Under the pieces are notes generated by a model. The model did not search any database. It saw nothing but the letters and a program-made list of their open reading frames with translations, and was not told the origin of the DNA. The position numbers and the translations under genes are program-made. This document shows positions 42,109-52,454 of a DNA stretch of 64,000 nucleotides, piece after piece. Within the stretch, counting starts at the first letter, position 1. Each line of letters opens with the position of its first letter. This stretch comes from Geodermatophilus obscurus DSM 43160 (GTDB lineage: Bacteria; Actinomycetota; Actinomycetes; Mycobacteriales; Geodermatophilaceae), in contig NC_013757.1 of NCBI RefSeq assembly GCF_000025345.1, forward strand, positions 1,488,001-1,552,000. Direction: 5' to 3'.

Positions 42109-43242
42109 TCAGGCCGGGGTCGGCAGGTGCTCGGCGGCGACGCGCTGGGCGAGGCGTTCGAGCAGCAGGCTGGCCTCGGCCATGCAGCGGTCGGGGTCCG
42201 GCTCGATGTCGGTGAGCGCGGCAGCGGCGTCGATGCCGGCCGCCCGCAGCGCCGCGTCGTCCAGGTCGCGGCGCCCGCAGACGGCGACCACCTCGGGGAC
42301 GCCGGCCGCCCGGGCCCGCCGGGCCACGCCGACCGGGGCCTTGCCGCGCAGGCTCTGCTCGTCCAGCGACCCCTCACCTACGACCACGAGGTCGGCGCCG
42401 GCCACCAGCCGCTCGAAGCCGAGCAGGTCCAGCAGCAGGTCGATGCCCGGCCGCAGCTGCGCCCCGAGGACGGCGAGGGCGGCGAACCCGACCCCACCGG
42501 CGGCGCCCGCCCCCGGTTCGTCGCGGAGGTCCCGCCCGGTGGCGTCGGCGACGGCGTCGGCCAGCCGGGTCAGGCAGCGGTCGAGGTACACGACGTCGTC
42601 CGGGGTGGCGCCCTTCTGCGGGCCGTAGACCGCGGCGGCGCCCGAGGGACCGGTCAGCGGGTTGTCCACGTCGCAGGCCACGACGACCTCGGCGCCGCCC
42701 AGCGCGGTGGCGACCCCGCTGACGTCGACCCGTGCCAGCTGCTCCAGCCCCGCGCCACCGGGCCCGATGGGTGCGCCGTCCGCGTCGAGCAGCTCGGCAC
42801 CGAGGGCCTGCAGCAGCCCCGCGCCGCCGTCAGTGGTGGCGCTGCCGCCGATGCCCAGGACGACGCGGCGGGCGCCGGCGGCCAGCGCCGCGGCGACCAC
42901 CTCGCCGGTGCCGCGGCTGGTGGCGGTGCGGGCCGCGCGCCGGCCGCCGGGCAGCCGGGCCAGGCCCGAGACGTCGGCCATCTCCACGACGGCGACCTCC
43001 CCGAGCCGCGCGAACGCGGTCTCCACCGGCTCACCGGTCGGCCCGGTCGCGGTGACCGGGACCGCCTCGAACCCGGCAGCCAGGGCGGCGGCGAGCGTGC
43101 CGTCACCGCCGTCGGCGACGGGCAGGCAGCTGACCTCCACGTCGGAGCGTCCGGCGGTGAACCCGCGTGCCACTGCCGCGGCCACCTCCGTGGCGGTCAG
43201 GGATCCCTTGAATTTGTCCGGGGCGACGAAGACGCGAGGCAC
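42109..43242 (-). CDS. Glycerate kinase (GarK/GlxK family)
   Basis: A 377-residue kinase of glycerate (to 2- or 3-phosphoglycerate). Typical pieces are VFVAPDKFKGSLTATEVAAA at the start, PVADGGDGTLAAAL, the glycine-rich VLGIGGSATTDGGAG, CDVDNPLTGPSGAA and FGPQKGATPDD-like YGPQKGATPDDV. It is 12 bases downstream of a quinone-reductase gene and may be co-transcribed with it. It could complete acid-sugar catabolism. Confidence 0.93.
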   Translation of the reverse strand: MPRVFVAPDKFKGSLTATEVAAAVARGFTAGRSDVEVSCLPVADGGDGTLAAALAAGFEAVPVTATGPTGEPVETAFARLGEVAVVEMADVSGLARLPGGRRAARTATSRGTGEVVAAALAAGARRVVLGIGGSATTDGGAGLLQALGAELLDADGAPIGPGGAGLEQLARVDVSGVATALGGAEVVVACDVDNPLTGPSGAAAVYGPQKGATPDDVVYLDRCLTRLADAVADATGRDLRDEPGAGAAGGVGFAALAVLGAQLRPGIDLLLDLLGFERLVAGADLVVVGEGSLDEQSLRGKAPVGVARRARAAGVPEVVAVCGRRDLDDAALRAAGIDAAAALTDIEPDPDRCMAEASLLLERLAQRVAAEHLPTPA

Positions 43243-43254
43243 CCCGCGATCCTG

Positions 43255-44268
43255 TCAGGCCGTCACGTCGACCAGCACCTTGCCGATGGCGCCGTCCTCC
43301 ACCGCCCGGTGCGCCTGCGCGGTCTCGGCCAGCGGGAAGACGTGCAGCGGCAGGCCGGCGTCCGCACCGACCCGCACCGCGCCGTCCAGGACGGCGGCGT
43401 TGACGTCCTCCACGCCGATCGCCTTGGCGCGCTCGGGCTCGGTGTAGACGAGGACGAACTGCCAGCGCGCGTTGGCGTTCATCTGCGCGCGCACCGGCAC
43501 GGTCACCTCCGCCCCGCCGTCGTCGGCGTACATGGCCACCGCCCCGTGCAGGCCGATCACCTGCGCGTCGACGGCGGCGTTGGTCGCGGCGGAGACCTCG
43601 ACGATGGCGTCCACGCCCTTCGGGGCGACCTTGCGCACCTCGGCGACGACGTCCTGCTCGCGGTAGTCGACGACGTGCGAGGCCCCGGCCGCCGCGGCCA
43701 GCTGGGCCTTCCGGGGGCTGCTCACCGTGGCGATGACCGTCGCGTCGGCCCAGCGGGCCAGCTGGATCGCGGCGTTGCCGACCGCGCCGGCCCCGCCCTG
43801 CACGAGGACGGTCGAGCCGGTCAGCGCCCCGGGGCCGAGCCGGTCGGGCAGCGACTCGGCCACGGTCAGGCAGCGGTGCGCGGTGAGGAACGGGATGCCC
43901 AGCGCCGCGCCGAGCTCGAACGAAGGCCCGGCGCCGAGCAGGACGACCTGCCGCGCGGGGACGACGGTGTACTCGGCCGCCGTCCCGTGCGGGCGCTGCC
44001 AGGCCGCCTCCCAGACCCACACCCGCTCGCCGACCAGCACCGGGTCCACGCCCTCGCCGACGGCGTCGACGGTGCCGGAGCCGTCCTGGTCGGGAATCTG
44101 GCCGTCGGCGCCGGGCGGGTTCGCGCGCCGGGACTTCCAGTCGGTCGGGTTGACGCCGGAGCAGGCCAGCCGCACCCGCACCTCACCCGGGCCGGGCTCC
44201 GGGGTGGGGCGCTCGATGAGCTCCAGGACGTCGGGGTCGCCGTTCTCGGTGTAGACGATGGCTCGCAC
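43255..44268 (-). CDS. NADPH:quinone reductase-like MDR protein
   Basis: A 337-residue zinc-free medium-chain reductase. It has the N-terminal GroES-like half (PTPEPGPGEVRVRLACSGVNPTD), the MDR signature region TGSTVLVQGGAGAVGNAAIQLA with the nucleotide-binding motif, and no zinc-ligand Cys cluster. The family reduces quinones or enones with NADPH. GTG start; upstream of the glycerate kinase gene on the same strand. Confidence 0.9.
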   Translation of the reverse strand: MRAIVYTENGDPDVLELIERPTPEPGPGEVRVRLACSGVNPTDWKSRRANPPGADGQIPDQDGSGTVDAVGEGVDPVLVGERVWVWEAAWQRPHGTAAEYTVVPARQVVLLGAGPSFELGAALGIPFLTAHRCLTVAESLPDRLGPGALTGSTVLVQGGAGAVGNAAIQLARWADATVIATVSSPRKAQLAAAAGASHVVDYREQDVVAEVRKVAPKGVDAIVEVSAATNAAVDAQVIGLHGAVAMYADDGGAEVTVPVRAQMNANARWQFVLVYTEPERAKAIGVEDVNAAVLDGAVRVGADAGLPLHVFPLAETAQAHRAVEDGAIGKVLVDVTA

Positions 44269-44310
44269 CGTCCCGTCCTACCCGGTCCTGCTCCGGCACG
44301 CGCGGTCGGC

Positions 44311-44706
44311 TCAGGCGAGGTTGAGCTGCCAGGAGACGCCGAAGCGGTCGTTGACCCAGCCGAACCGGCGGCTGAAGCCGTGGTCGCCGAGTTCCATCAG
44401 GACGGCGCCGCCCTCGGACAGGCCCGCGAACAGCCGCTCCTGCTCCTCCTCCGACGCCGTCTCGACCCAGATCGAGAAGGACGGCGTGAAGGTGAAGTCG
44501 TGGACCGGGGGGCTGTCGAAGCAGCGGAACTCCTGGCCCGCGATGGTGAAGGTGGCGCTCTGGACCGTGCCCTCGGCGCCGGGACCGTCGGCTCCCCACC
44601 GGGTGAGGTCCACGACGCGCGCGTCGGCGAACAGCGACGTGTAGAGGTCGAGCGCCGGCCCCGCGTCGCCCTGGAACATGAGGAATGGGATCACCTGCTT
44701 CGCCAT
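44311..44706 (-). CDS. PhnB-like VOC-family protein
   Basis: A 131-residue VOC protein of the PhnB/YP_4-type (3-dmu-9_3-mt): MAKQVIPFLMFQGDAGPALDLYTSLF at the start and SRRFGWVNDRFGVSWQLN at the end. The typical FMFxGxAEEAxxFYxSLF motif is recognisable. Function unknown; often annotated methyltransferase- or dioxygenase-like. ATG 44706 chosen over an upstream one by family fit. Confidence 0.85.
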   Translation of the reverse strand: MAKQVIPFLMFQGDAGPALDLYTSLFADARVVDLTRWGADGPGAEGTVQSATFTIAGQEFRCFDSPPVHDFTFTPSFSIWVETASEEEQERLFAGLSEGGAVLMELGDHGFSRRFGWVNDRFGVSWQLNLA

Positions 44707-44742
44707 GGCGGTCACCGTAGGGGGACCTGCTGACGGGAGTGC

Positions 44743-45330
44743 TCAGCGCAGTCGGTCGGCGACCGCGGCGAGGTAGTCGTCGACCCTTCGGAGGTCGGGC
44801 TCGTCTCCCGCTGCGATGACGAGGACGACCACCTCCTCGGCGTGCACGAGGCGGGTCTCGTCCACGGCCGGTCCTGGTCCGGAGACCGCGGTGCGGATGG
44901 TGACGCCGCTCCACCCCGACCCGGTCCAGCCGTCCACCGTTCGTGCACCCGCGCCGCCGCCTGGGGAGGGCGGTGCCGACGTGCAGTCCGGTGCCTCCAT
45001 CTCCGCCTGACCGAGGATCGCCTCCGCGACCATCGGCGCCGACGTGGCCCAGGCGTAGGCGTACAGGGCCATCTCCTCGGAGGCGTAGCCGCGGGTCACC
45101 GGCTCCCCGAGTGCGGGGTCCAGGCGCGGTGCCCGCGTGCCTGGTGCCGTCGTGCAGAGCTGCCATGGCGGCGGCGGTGGGTCGACCGGCCGGAGACCGG
45201 GGAGCTGCACCGACAGCGCGGCCTCGAGGTCGGGCGGCCCGCCGGGGGAGGCGGTCCCCGCCACGGTCGAGGTGCAGGCGATCAGCACGCCGACGACCGC
45301 AGCCACGGCCCATCCCACCGCCGTCCGCAT
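44743..45330 (-). CDS. Hypothetical lipoprotein
   Basis: A 195-residue exported protein with a signal peptide and lipobox LIAC (Cys19), then an acidic soluble domain with two further Cys (QLCTTAPG, PDCTSAP). It reads like small sensor or carrier lipoproteins of actinobacteria (PknH-like sensor domain is a possibility). It is transcribed away from the ATP-grasp gene. Confidence 0.75.
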   Translation of the reverse strand: MRTAVGWAVAAVVGVLIACTSTVAGTASPGGPPDLEAALSVQLPGLRPVDPPPPPWQLCTTAPGTRAPRLDPALGEPVTRGYASEEMALYAYAWATSAPMVAEAILGQAEMEAPDCTSAPPSPGGGAGARTVDGWTGSGWSGVTIRTAVSGPGPAVDETRLVHAEEVVVLVIAAGDEPDLRRVDDYLAAVADRLR

Positions 45331-45408
45331 CACCGTCAGGTACCCCGCAACCAGCGAGCACGCGGTCCTGCGGTTGCCGGTCGCCGTCCCGGCTGTTGGG
45401 GTTGCGGG

Positions 45409-46254
45409 GTGCTCGTCCCGCGCTCCGGCGTCCTGCCGGCGCCGGTGCGCCGGACCCTGCTCTACCGACAGGCCACCGGACACCTCCCGCCGCTCCTGCG
45501 ACCACGGACCTTCACCGAGAAGCTCAACTGGCGAATCACGCTCGACCGACGCGACCTGCTCGCGCCCACCTGCGACAAGCTGGCGATGAAGGAGCACGCC
45601 CGCCGGCTGGCACCGGGCCTGGTGCGCGTCCCGGAGACCCTCTGGGCCGGGACCGACGTCGGCGAGCTGGCGGACGTCGAGCTGGCCGACCACTGGGTGC
45701 TCAAGCCCAACCACTCCTGCATCCGGCGGCTGTTCGGCCGCGGGCCCGCTGACGTCGCCGACCTGCGCCGGCGCACGGCCGGCTGGGTGCAGGAGCGGTA
45801 CTGGCGCAAGAGCGAGGAGTGGGCCTACCGGCGGGCGCGGCCGTGCCTGCTGGTCGAGGAGTTCATCGGCGTCCCGGGCGTGGTGCCGGCCGACCTCAAG
45901 GTGGTGGTCGTCGGCGGCGAGCCCCGGCTGGTCGAGCTGCACACCGGCCGGGACGACGACCACGGCACCCGGCTCTACTCCCCGGAGTGGGAGCCGCTGC
46001 CCTGGACGATCGGCTACCGGCCCGGTCCGGACGCCGACCCGCCCGAGCGCCTGGAGGACCTGCTCAAGGCGGCCACGGCCCTCGCCGACGGCTTCGACAT
46101 GCTGCGCGTCGACTGCTACGAGGTGGACGGCGAGCTGTGGTTCGGCGAGCTCACGCCCTACCCGGGGGCGGGGCTGTCCCCGCTGGAGCCCGATCTCGAC
46201 GCCTGGCTCGGCGCGACCTGGACGCTCCCGCCGCTCCGCCACACCCGCGGCTGA
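45409..46254 (+). CDS. TupA-like ATP-grasp protein
   Basis: A 281-residue enzyme of the TupA-like ATP-grasp family, found in cell-surface polysaccharide or teichuronopeptide loci. Typical sequence: RTFTEKLNWRITLDRRDLLAPTCDK, HWVLKPNHS (ATP-binding Lys), LVEEFIGVPG, and DMLRVDCYEVDGELWFGELTPYPGAG with the metal-binding Glu. GTG 45409 is a likely start. It probably ligates an amino acid to a sugar-acid carboxyl group; the acceptor is unknown. Confidence 0.87.
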   Translation: MLVPRSGVLPAPVRRTLLYRQATGHLPPLLRPRTFTEKLNWRITLDRRDLLAPTCDKLAMKEHARRLAPGLVRVPETLWAGTDVGELADVELADHWVLKPNHSCIRRLFGRGPADVADLRRRTAGWVQERYWRKSEEWAYRRARPCLLVEEFIGVPGVVPADLKVVVVGGEPRLVELHTGRDDDHGTRLYSPEWEPLPWTIGYRPGPDADPPERLEDLLKAATALADGFDMLRVDCYEVDGELWFGELTPYPGAGLSPLEPDLDAWLGATWTLPPLRHTRG

Positions 46255-46256
46255 CC

Positions 46257-46281
46257 CCGGCGAGATCGGCGATCTCGCCGG
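46257..46281. terminator. Perfect hairpin at the original fbiC/ATP-grasp junction
   Basis: CCGGCGAGATC-GGC-GATCTCGCCGG, 11 base pairs with three-base loop, immediately after the ATP-grasp stop; a longer alternative pairing extends to 46294. It lies between the ATP-grasp gene and the old fbiC 3' end. Confidence 0.75.
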
Positions 46282-46284
46282 ATC

Positions 46285-46477
46285 TCACCGGGGTGATCGA
46301 CAGGTCCAGGCGCCGCGGCCCTCCTCGGAGCGGGCCGTGGCTAGCCGCTCCGCCGACGGCGTGCCGTAGTCGGTCGTGCGCTGGCGGCCGGGCCGGCCGA
46401 TCGACGCGGCGATCGCCTCCAGCTCGGCGATGGTCTTCAGCGAGCCGTTCTCGCTGCCGGCCATCCGGCTGATCGTC
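46285..46477 (-). pseudogene. Displaced, frameshifted 3' end of fbiC
   Basis: On the minus strand this reads [20 protein letters not shown] and continues through [20 protein letters not shown] in step with the last ~55 residues of the intact FbiC at 49823-52441. There are about five amino-acid differences and many silent ones. A one-base deletion near 46310 shifts the final residues out of frame. Homology stops abruptly at 46477. It is a relic of an fbiC 3' end, diverged from the intact copy rather than a fresh duplicate. Confidence 0.88.
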
Positions 46478-49400
46478 GTTCTGTCGTCGCGAGGAGGCGC
46501 CTCGGAGTACCGACCTCCGATCAGAGATTAGAGAAGCTTTTCACTCTGGCCGCTTCCCCGGCTTCGCTCCGTTGTGCCGCGATCGCCTGCTCGAGGGCGT
46601 ACCCGACCTCGTCCGCGAAATCAGGGCCGAGCGCCTCGAGCCTCCTGCGAGCCCGTCTTTCATCGGCAGCAACCCACCGCGCGACTTCGGCCGTCCTCAA
46701 GGTTGGCCAGACAACGATCTTCTCAGCCATTCGACGCTTCAACTCCTCGGGACCTTCCTTGGCTCGCGAGGCGATGTCCACCCTGATGAACTCCAGCACC
46801 CAAGCAATGTCGCGCAGAGCTGGCTCCGTTCCAGGACTCCGGGCGAAGACTCTGTTCCGACGGAGCAACTTGAAGGTCCGGGTCAAGAACCCCGGAGTCC
46901 TGAACGATTCGAACAGCCGGACCACATCCGAAGCCCCCACTGAAGTTGGTGTTCGTCGGTGGTAACGGCGGTATTGGTACAGGTCGAGCGCGAGACGGAC
47001 CAGTTGCACGACCGCTGCGATGGCGGCGGCCGCCAAAAAGACGCCAAATACTACGATCGCCGCCGGGGCGACGTACTGGCGGCCGACGTCAGTATTTGAC
47101 ATCAAGATGAGGGTGAAGATCAAGCCGACTCCGAGCGCTGTGATGTATGCCACCCTCAGTGCCACGGTCTTCCAGCCCCAGCGCTGGAGGAGCTTGTGTA
47201 TCGCCCTCGTGACGAGGCGCGCTACGAGCAGCTGTGGAAAAGCGTAGGCGAGGTTTCGATCCTGCAGCGAATTGAAGCGCACGACCGTGATGACCGAGGG
47301 TGCCCAGGTGAAGAGGTATGCAAGCGCCAGGGTCAGCCACAGCCCGTTGGGCACGATACCGATCATGAGGATTCTCGTGATGAACAGACCATAGGCCACC
47401 ATGATCGTGTCAAACCAGGACGTCCTACCCGCGAGCCCGCGCAGAACCCGCATCAGTGTTGGCAGGGCGTGTCCACTGACCGTCCATGCGAAACCAGTGG
47501 TCCCACGGAGCACCGTGAATCCCAGGTATGACAAAAGCGAAGCTAGGATGACCGTCGCGGGGTTGACTCCCGAGGTCAGGAGCAGCGCACCCCATAATGC
47601 GTGAGCGAGAAGGTCGGCGATAGGCGCGATCAGGAGCAGTCGCATTGCATTCAGAAAGGGGGCGGAGGGGTTCAGGTTCGAGACCTGCGCCTTGAGGGCG
47701 GGCCACTCCTGGCGTAGTCGTCCTCCGCTCGCGAAAGTTACCAGGCCGAAGCAGACTGCCTGGGAGACGTCCTCGGGCAGCGGTTTGATTCTTCCGATCT
47801 GGCGAAAGGCGGCTTCGCGGAGCCACGAACTCCCCGTGGCGAACGAAGTGCGGATCAGGCTCAAGAGGACGTGATCCGGTGCGGTTCCAGCGACGTCCAG
47901 GGCCCACTTCCTATCCGTGATGATCCCGACGGTATTTGCGCCTGAGAGCACACGACCCGCCTTGTCTCGAATGACGTCCGACTGGCTGTTGGGGGCGGTG
48001 GCAAGGCCCGCGTCCAGTAGTGCTAGTAGATGTATAGCTCGTGGCGGCCACGCGAAGGGGTCGGAATGGGCGAGGTCGCTCGCCTTGTCGACCGTGTCCG
48101 GCACCGGCGGGAGCTGCTCCACGAGCTCATCCATCAGCCTATTGGCCGTGGCGATGAGTTTGACGGTTTGAGTAGGTGGATGCATCTGGAGCACCGTGAC
48201 GGCGGTTTCGCGCCATCTGCCATCCGTCAGGAGCGCTGCCTCAGGGACGATGGTCGGGTTCTTGAGAACGAGACAGGTAGCGAAATACTCCTGAAAACGA
48301 CGGTGAGAGAAACTGAGCGGTGGATTCTCGATCTGATGATGTGACGGCTCGGATCGCGCCAAGCGGATGTACCGGAGCGCCCTGGCCACGCGAGTCGCCT
48401 CATCCGCCGACTCGAGGATGAAGTGGTTGCGGGCCATGGAGGCCTCCAGGTCCGGCAGCGCGACGCTCAACCCCACGCCTGTGTCCGCTGCCATGCAGAA
48501 GGCAAATTGTTCCGCGACCTCCCGGATCCGGGCCTTCGAGATGCCGAAGATCCGGTCCGCTTCCCCCCCGTCCTCAAAGGCTCGAACCACGTGCGACTCG
48601 AAGACTGCGTGTGTTGTATCGGGGAACGCCCGTTCATGCTCGACGAACTCGCACAGCAATCCGAGGAACATCGGGTTGTCTGCGAGCCTGCGTACATCGC
48701 TCGACGCGTTCGGTAAGTGGGTTCGCAGCAGCCGAGTCGCCTCCGGGTCAAGATTGGCGCGCTTTATGAACTTTCGTCTGCGGGACTCCGATAGACTGAC
48801 GAGGTAGAACCGTGGCCAGGGGAGATCGTCCGTCGGCCCTCTGTACTCGCGTGAGGCGAGGACGCCCCGACAGCGGGAGGCTCCGTTGAAGAAGGCGGCT
48901 ATGGCGTTGGCATACTTGTGGATCGTCTGATCCACTTCGACGGCGCCGAGCAGTTCCGGGATCTCGTCGAAGCCGTCCAGCAGCAGAAACCAGTGACCGG
49001 AGTCGAGTCCATCGTCGAAATGCTCGCGAAGATATCTCGTCTGCCTGGCGTCGTTCAGATCGGACACCGCGTCCAGGATGTAATGCTTGACATCATCGGC
49101 ACCGACGTGTTCACCTGCGGGCCTGAAATCCTTCAAACTGACATAGAGCGGAAGGCGCGTACGGTGCCCGGCCTTCTTGGCTCGTCTTGCCATGTCGAGG
49201 GCCACATGACGAAGCGCGACACTCTTGCCGCTCCCGGGGTCTCCCTGCAGGAGGATCTGAGGATGCTTGCTCGTCCTCAGGGCCTTCCCAAGGGTTCGTT
49301 CCCGCCGTCGGCCGCCGGTGGAGAAGAGAAGTCGCGGAAGTAAGCCCACACCCTTCCGATCCCCCTCGGCTTCGACTTCAGCTTCAAGCTCGGTGTATCT

Positions 49401-50033
49401 ACGGTCAGTCCATTCAGCGTTCTGGTCGATCTGCTCGATCCGGCCGATTATCGAGTCGATGAAAATAGCTCTTCGCGCAGCCTCGTGCCGTCGTTTGCCT
49501 ATCTGTAGACCGGCGATGAGCTTGCCCATGTAGCTCAACGGTTTGCCCAACCAGCTCAGGCCGGTGAAAAGGACCCCGAGGGCAACCAACACGGTGACGA
49601 CCGTCAGGAGCCAATCGGCCACTGATGCCGGCAGGTATGGCTCTATCGCCTTGAACGCCTTCTCCAGATCCTCCACCGCGGCCCCCTCCGAAGTGGGCCG
49701 ACGGTACTGGTTCCTGCGCTGGGACGGAGCGAGCGGGAGCTCGGCGCGTTGGCGATTGCGACGCGGAGCAGCAGTAGGACCTTGATCGCGCGGCATGCGT
49801 ATCCGCGGCGGCCTCAGCCCGCCTACGTCGTCGTGGTCGGTGTCGCCAGAACCGACAGGTCGAGGGCGCGGCGGCCCTCCTCGGAGCGGGCGGTCGCCAG
49901 CCGCTCCGCCGACGGGGTGCCGTACTCCGTCGTCCGCTGCCTGGCCGGTCGGCCGATCGCGGCGGCCACGGCCTCCAGCTCGGCGATCGTCTTCAGCGAG
50001 CCGTTGGTGCTGCCGGCCATCCGGCTGATCGTC
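46298..50033. mobile_element. Insertion at fbiC 3' end carrying a NACHT gene
   Basis: Direct repeats of fbiC 3' sequence (46298-46477 and 49853-50033) flank the NACHT gene. The left copy abuts the terminator and ATP-grasp gene that must once have followed fbiC; the right copy completes today's fbiC. The simplest reading is that foreign DNA recombined into the fbiC 3' end and brought a replacement end plus the NACHT gene. No integrase or transposase lies within. The flanking repeats are directly visible; the mechanism is inference. Confidence 0.6.
46521..49676 (-). CDS. Membrane-anchored NACHT-domain NTPase (putative defence)
   Basis: A 1,051-residue STAND NTPase. One membrane segment (22-42) is followed by a linker and the NACHT module: Walker A GDPGSGKS (145-152), Walker [12 protein letters not shown] (231-241), sensor ASREYRGP near 275, the [14 protein letters not shown] helix (331-344) and [11 protein letters not shown] (456-466), a NACHT winged-helix hallmark. 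Residues about 480-660 are helical; about 670-930 contain six to eight membrane segments, then a basic C-terminal domain. GTG 49676 has GGAGGGGG before it. Lower G+C than neighbours and the fbiC repeats imply transfer. Bacterial NACHT proteins defend against phage; the polytopic end could be a membrane-disrupting effector (inference). Confidence 0.88.
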   Translation of the reverse strand: MEDLEKAFKAIEPYLPASVADWLLTVVTVLVALGVLFTGLSWLGKPLSYMGKLIAGLQIGKRRHEAARRAIFIDSIIGRIEQIDQNAEWTDRRYTELEAEVEAEGDRKGVGLLPRLLFSTGGRRRERTLGKALRTSKHPQILLQGDPGSGKSVALRHVALDMARRAKKAGHRTRLPLYVSLKDFRPAGEHVGADDVKHYILDAVSDLNDARQTRYLREHFDDGLDSGHWFLLLDGFDEIPELLGAVEVDQTIHKYANAIAAFFNGASRCRGVLASREYRGPTDDLPWPRFYLVSLSESRRRKFIKRANLDPEATRLLRTHLPNASSDVRRLADNPMFLGLLCEFVEHERAFPDTTHAVFESHVVRAFEDGGEADRIFGISKARIREVAEQFAFCMAADTGVGLSVALPDLEASMARNHFILESADEATRVARALRYIRLARSEPSHHQIENPPLSFSHRRFQEYFATCLVLKNPTIVPEAALLTDGRWRETAVTVLQMHPPTQTVKLIATANRLMDELVEQLPPVPDTVDKASDLAHSDPFAWPPRAIHLLALLDAGLATAPNSQSDVIRDKAGRVLSGANTVGIITDRKWALDVAGTAPDHVLLSLIRTSFATGSSWLREAAFRQIGRIKPLPEDVSQAVCFGLVTFASGGRLRQEWPALKAQVSNLNPSAPFLNAMRLLLIAPIADLLAHALWGALLLTSGVNPATVILASLLSYLGFTVLRGTTGFAWTVSGHALPTLMRVLRGLAGRTSWFDTIMVAYGLFITRILMIGIVPNGLWLTLALAYLFTWAPSVITVVRFNSLQDRNLAYAFPQLLVARLVTRAIHKLLQRWGWKTVALRVAYITALGVGLIFTLILMSNTDVGRQYVAPAAIVVFGVFLAAAAIAAVVQLVRLALDLYQYRRYHRRTPTSVGASDVVRLFESFRTPGFLTRTFKLLRRNRVFARSPGTEPALRDIAWVLEFIRVDIASRAKEGPEELKRRMAEKIVVWPTLRTAEVARWVAADERRARRRLEALGPDFADEVGYALEQAIAAQRSEAGEAARVKSFSNL

Positions 50034-52441
50034 TCCTCCATCAGCGTGCCGCCGAGGTCGTTGGCCCCGCCCTGCAGCACCGCCTGCGTGCCGACGTCCC
50101 CGAGCTTCACCCACGACGTCTGGATGTTCGGGATCCGCCCGTGCAGCAGCAGCCGGGCGACGGCGTGCACGGCCCGGTTCTCCCGCACCGTCGGCCCGGG
50201 GCGGGCGACGCCGGCCAGGTAGATCGGCGAGCTGTGGTGCACGAAGGGCAGCAGCACGAACTCGGTGAAGCCGCCGGTCTCGTCCTGCACCCGCGCCAGC
50301 GTGCGCAGGTGTGCCACCCAGTGGGCGGGGGTGTCGACGTGGCCGTACATCATCGTCGACGTCGTCGGGATGCCCACCCGGTGAGCGGTGGTGATGATCT
50401 CCAGCCAGGTCGCCGTCGGCAGCTTGCCCTTGGTGAGCACCCAGCGGACGTCGTCGTCGAGGATCTCCGCCGCCGTCCCGGGAACGGAGTCGAGACCTGC
50501 CTCGCGAGCCGCCGTCAGGAAGTCGGTGAACGACAACCCGGTGCGGGCCGCGCCGTTGACGATCTCCATGGGGGAGAAGGCGTGCAGGTGGATGCCGGGC
50601 TGCCGGCGCTTCACCTCGCGGGCGAGGTCGAGGTAGGCGGTGCCGGGCAGGTCGGGGTGGATGCCGCCCTGCATGCAGATCTCGGTCGCACCGGCCGCCC
50701 ACGCCCGGTCCACGCGCGCCCCGACCTCCTCGAGGGACAGCGTGTAGGCGTCGGCGTCGGTGCGCCGCTGGGCGAAGGCGCAGAACCGGCAGCCGGTGTA
50801 GCAGACGTTGGTGAAGTTGATGTTCCGGTTGACGACGTAGGTGACGTCGTCGCCGTTGACGTCCCGGCGGACGGCGTCGGCCAGCGCGCACAGCACGTCG
50901 AGGTCCGGGCCGCCCGCGCCGAGCAGCGCCAGGTACTCGGCGTCCGACAGCCCCGCGGGGTCGGTCTCGGCGTGCCCCAGCGCGGCGCGCACCGTCGGGT
51001 CGCCGGCGGCGAGCGCGGTCGAGTGCCCGTCGCGGGCGCTCTCGGTGCGTGAGCGCAGCTCGGCCCAGTCGCCGTAGACGGCGTCGAAGTCGCCGCGCCG
51101 GTCGCCGGTGCGCCCGGTGGTGTCGACCTCGACGTGCAGGTCGGTCCGCCCGGACGACGTCCACGCCTCGTCGGGCTCCTGCCACGGCAGTCCTGTGGGG
51201 ATGCGTCCCTCGACGGCGAGGCCATCGGGGCCGGCGAGCGCGGCGACGTGCGGGCGCACCCGCGGGTCCAGCCACGGCTCGGGGGAGAGCACGTACGGCG
51301 GCTGCGCGGCCAGCCGCTCGCGCAGCTCGAACCCGGCCTCGGCGGTGAGCGCGGCCAGCTCGTCGGTGTTGGGCCACGGCCGCTCGGGGTTGACGTGGTC
51401 GGGGGTGAGCGGGGAGACGCCGCCCCAGTCGTCGACGCCGGCGCGCAGCAGCAGGCCGAGCTCGGTGGAGTCCGAGAGGTTCGGCGGCGCCTGCACCCGC
51501 GCCCCGGGGCCGAGCAGCAGCCGGGTGACGGCGACCGCGGCGACGTACTCCTGCAGCTCCAGGTCGTCGTGTGCGGCCATCGCCGTCCGCGGCTTGGCGC
51601 GGAAGTTCTGGACGATGACCTCCTGCACGTGCCCGTGCCGCTGCGCGGCGGCCCGGATCTGCAGGACGGCGTCCACCCGCTCGGCGTAGTCCTCACCGAT
51701 GCCCAGCAGCACACCGGTGGTGAAGGGGACGGCGGAGCGGCCGGCGTCCTCCAGCACCCGCAGCCGGACGGCGGGCTCCTTGTCGGGGCTGCCGAAGTGC
51801 GGGCCGCCCCGCTCGGACCACAGCCGGGTGGCGGTCGTCTCGAGCATCATCCCCATCGAGGCGGAGACGGGCTTGAGCCGCTGGATCTCCTCCCAGCTCA
51901 GCACCCCGGGGTTGAGGTGGGGGAGCAGCCCGGTCTCCTCCAGCACCCGGATCGCCATGGCGCGCAGGTAGGCCGGCGTGGAGTCGAAGCCGTGGGCCTC
52001 CAGCCACTCGGCCGCGACCGGCCAGCGGTCCTCCGGGCGGTCGCCGAGGGTGAACAGCGCCTCCTTGCAACCCAGCGCGGCACCGGCCCGGGCGATGTCG
52101 AGCACCTCGTCGGGAGAGAGGAACGGCGCCTTGCCCTGGGCGCGCAACTGCCCGGGCGTGGTGACGAACGTGCAGTAGTGGCAGCGGTCGCGGCACAGGT
52201 GGGTGAGCGGGATGAACACCTTGCGGCTGTAGGTCACCACTCCCGGCCGCCCGGCGGAGGCGAGCCCCGCGTCGCGGATCCGGCCGGCCGCGGTCAGCAG
52301 CCGGTCCAGCGGCTCGCCCTCGCCCAGCCCTCGGGCGTGCAGCACCGTCTCGGCCTCGACGGCGTCCAGGGTCACCCCGCGCTCGGCGCGGGTGAGGGCA
52401 CGGCGGACGGCGGACTCCGACGGGTTCAACGGCTCGCTCAT
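49823..52441 (-). CDS. fbiC: FbiC, F0 synthase (CofG-CofH fusion)
   Basis: An 872-residue bifunctional radical-SAM enzyme making 7,8-didemethyl-8-hydroxy-5-deazariboflavin, the chromophore of F420. The CofG half carries CRDRCHYC (Cys83, 87, 90) and the CofH half CYTGCRFC near residue 565; both are complete CxxxCxxC clusters. The fused form is typical of actinobacteria. The final ~60 codons lie within a sequence also found, diverged, at 46285-46477, so the present 3' end may be imported. The protein reads intact to the stop ([10 protein letters not shown]). Luciferase-like oxidoreductases such as the one at 60664 may use F420. Confidence 0.96.
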   Translation of the reverse strand: MSEPLNPSESAVRRALTRAERGVTLDAVEAETVLHARGLGEGEPLDRLLTAAGRIRDAGLASAGRPGVVTYSRKVFIPLTHLCRDRCHYCTFVTTPGQLRAQGKAPFLSPDEVLDIARAGAALGCKEALFTLGDRPEDRWPVAAEWLEAHGFDSTPAYLRAMAIRVLEETGLLPHLNPGVLSWEEIQRLKPVSASMGMMLETTATRLWSERGGPHFGSPDKEPAVRLRVLEDAGRSAVPFTTGVLLGIGEDYAERVDAVLQIRAAAQRHGHVQEVIVQNFRAKPRTAMAAHDDLELQEYVAAVAVTRLLLGPGARVQAPPNLSDSTELGLLLRAGVDDWGGVSPLTPDHVNPERPWPNTDELAALTAEAGFELRERLAAQPPYVLSPEPWLDPRVRPHVAALAGPDGLAVEGRIPTGLPWQEPDEAWTSSGRTDLHVEVDTTGRTGDRRGDFDAVYGDWAELRSRTESARDGHSTALAAGDPTVRAALGHAETDPAGLSDAEYLALLGAGGPDLDVLCALADAVRRDVNGDDVTYVVNRNINFTNVCYTGCRFCAFAQRRTDADAYTLSLEEVGARVDRAWAAGATEICMQGGIHPDLPGTAYLDLAREVKRRQPGIHLHAFSPMEIVNGAARTGLSFTDFLTAAREAGLDSVPGTAAEILDDDVRWVLTKGKLPTATWLEIITTAHRVGIPTTSTMMYGHVDTPAHWVAHLRTLARVQDETGGFTEFVLLPFVHHSSPIYLAGVARPGPTVRENRAVHAVARLLLHGRIPNIQTSWVKLGDVGTQAVLQGGANDLGGTLMEETISRMAGSTNGSLKTIAELEAVAAAIGRPARQRTTEYGTPSAERLATARSEEGRRALDLSVLATPTTTT

Positions 52442-52454
52442 CGGTCCCGACGCT

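Noticed and set aside
42127-44733. 868-codon plus-strand frame opposite glycerate kinase, reductase and VOC genes
   Set aside because: Shadow frame; the opposite strand carries three complete recognised proteins.
46521-51377. One continuous 1,618-codon minus-strand frame covering NACHT gene and part of fbiC
   Set aside because: The first ~560 codons are Arg/Ala-rich antisense-frame noise over fbiC; the real NACHT start is GTG 49676 with a ribosome site. No FbiC-NACHT fusion exists, since fbiC uses another frame and ends at 49823.
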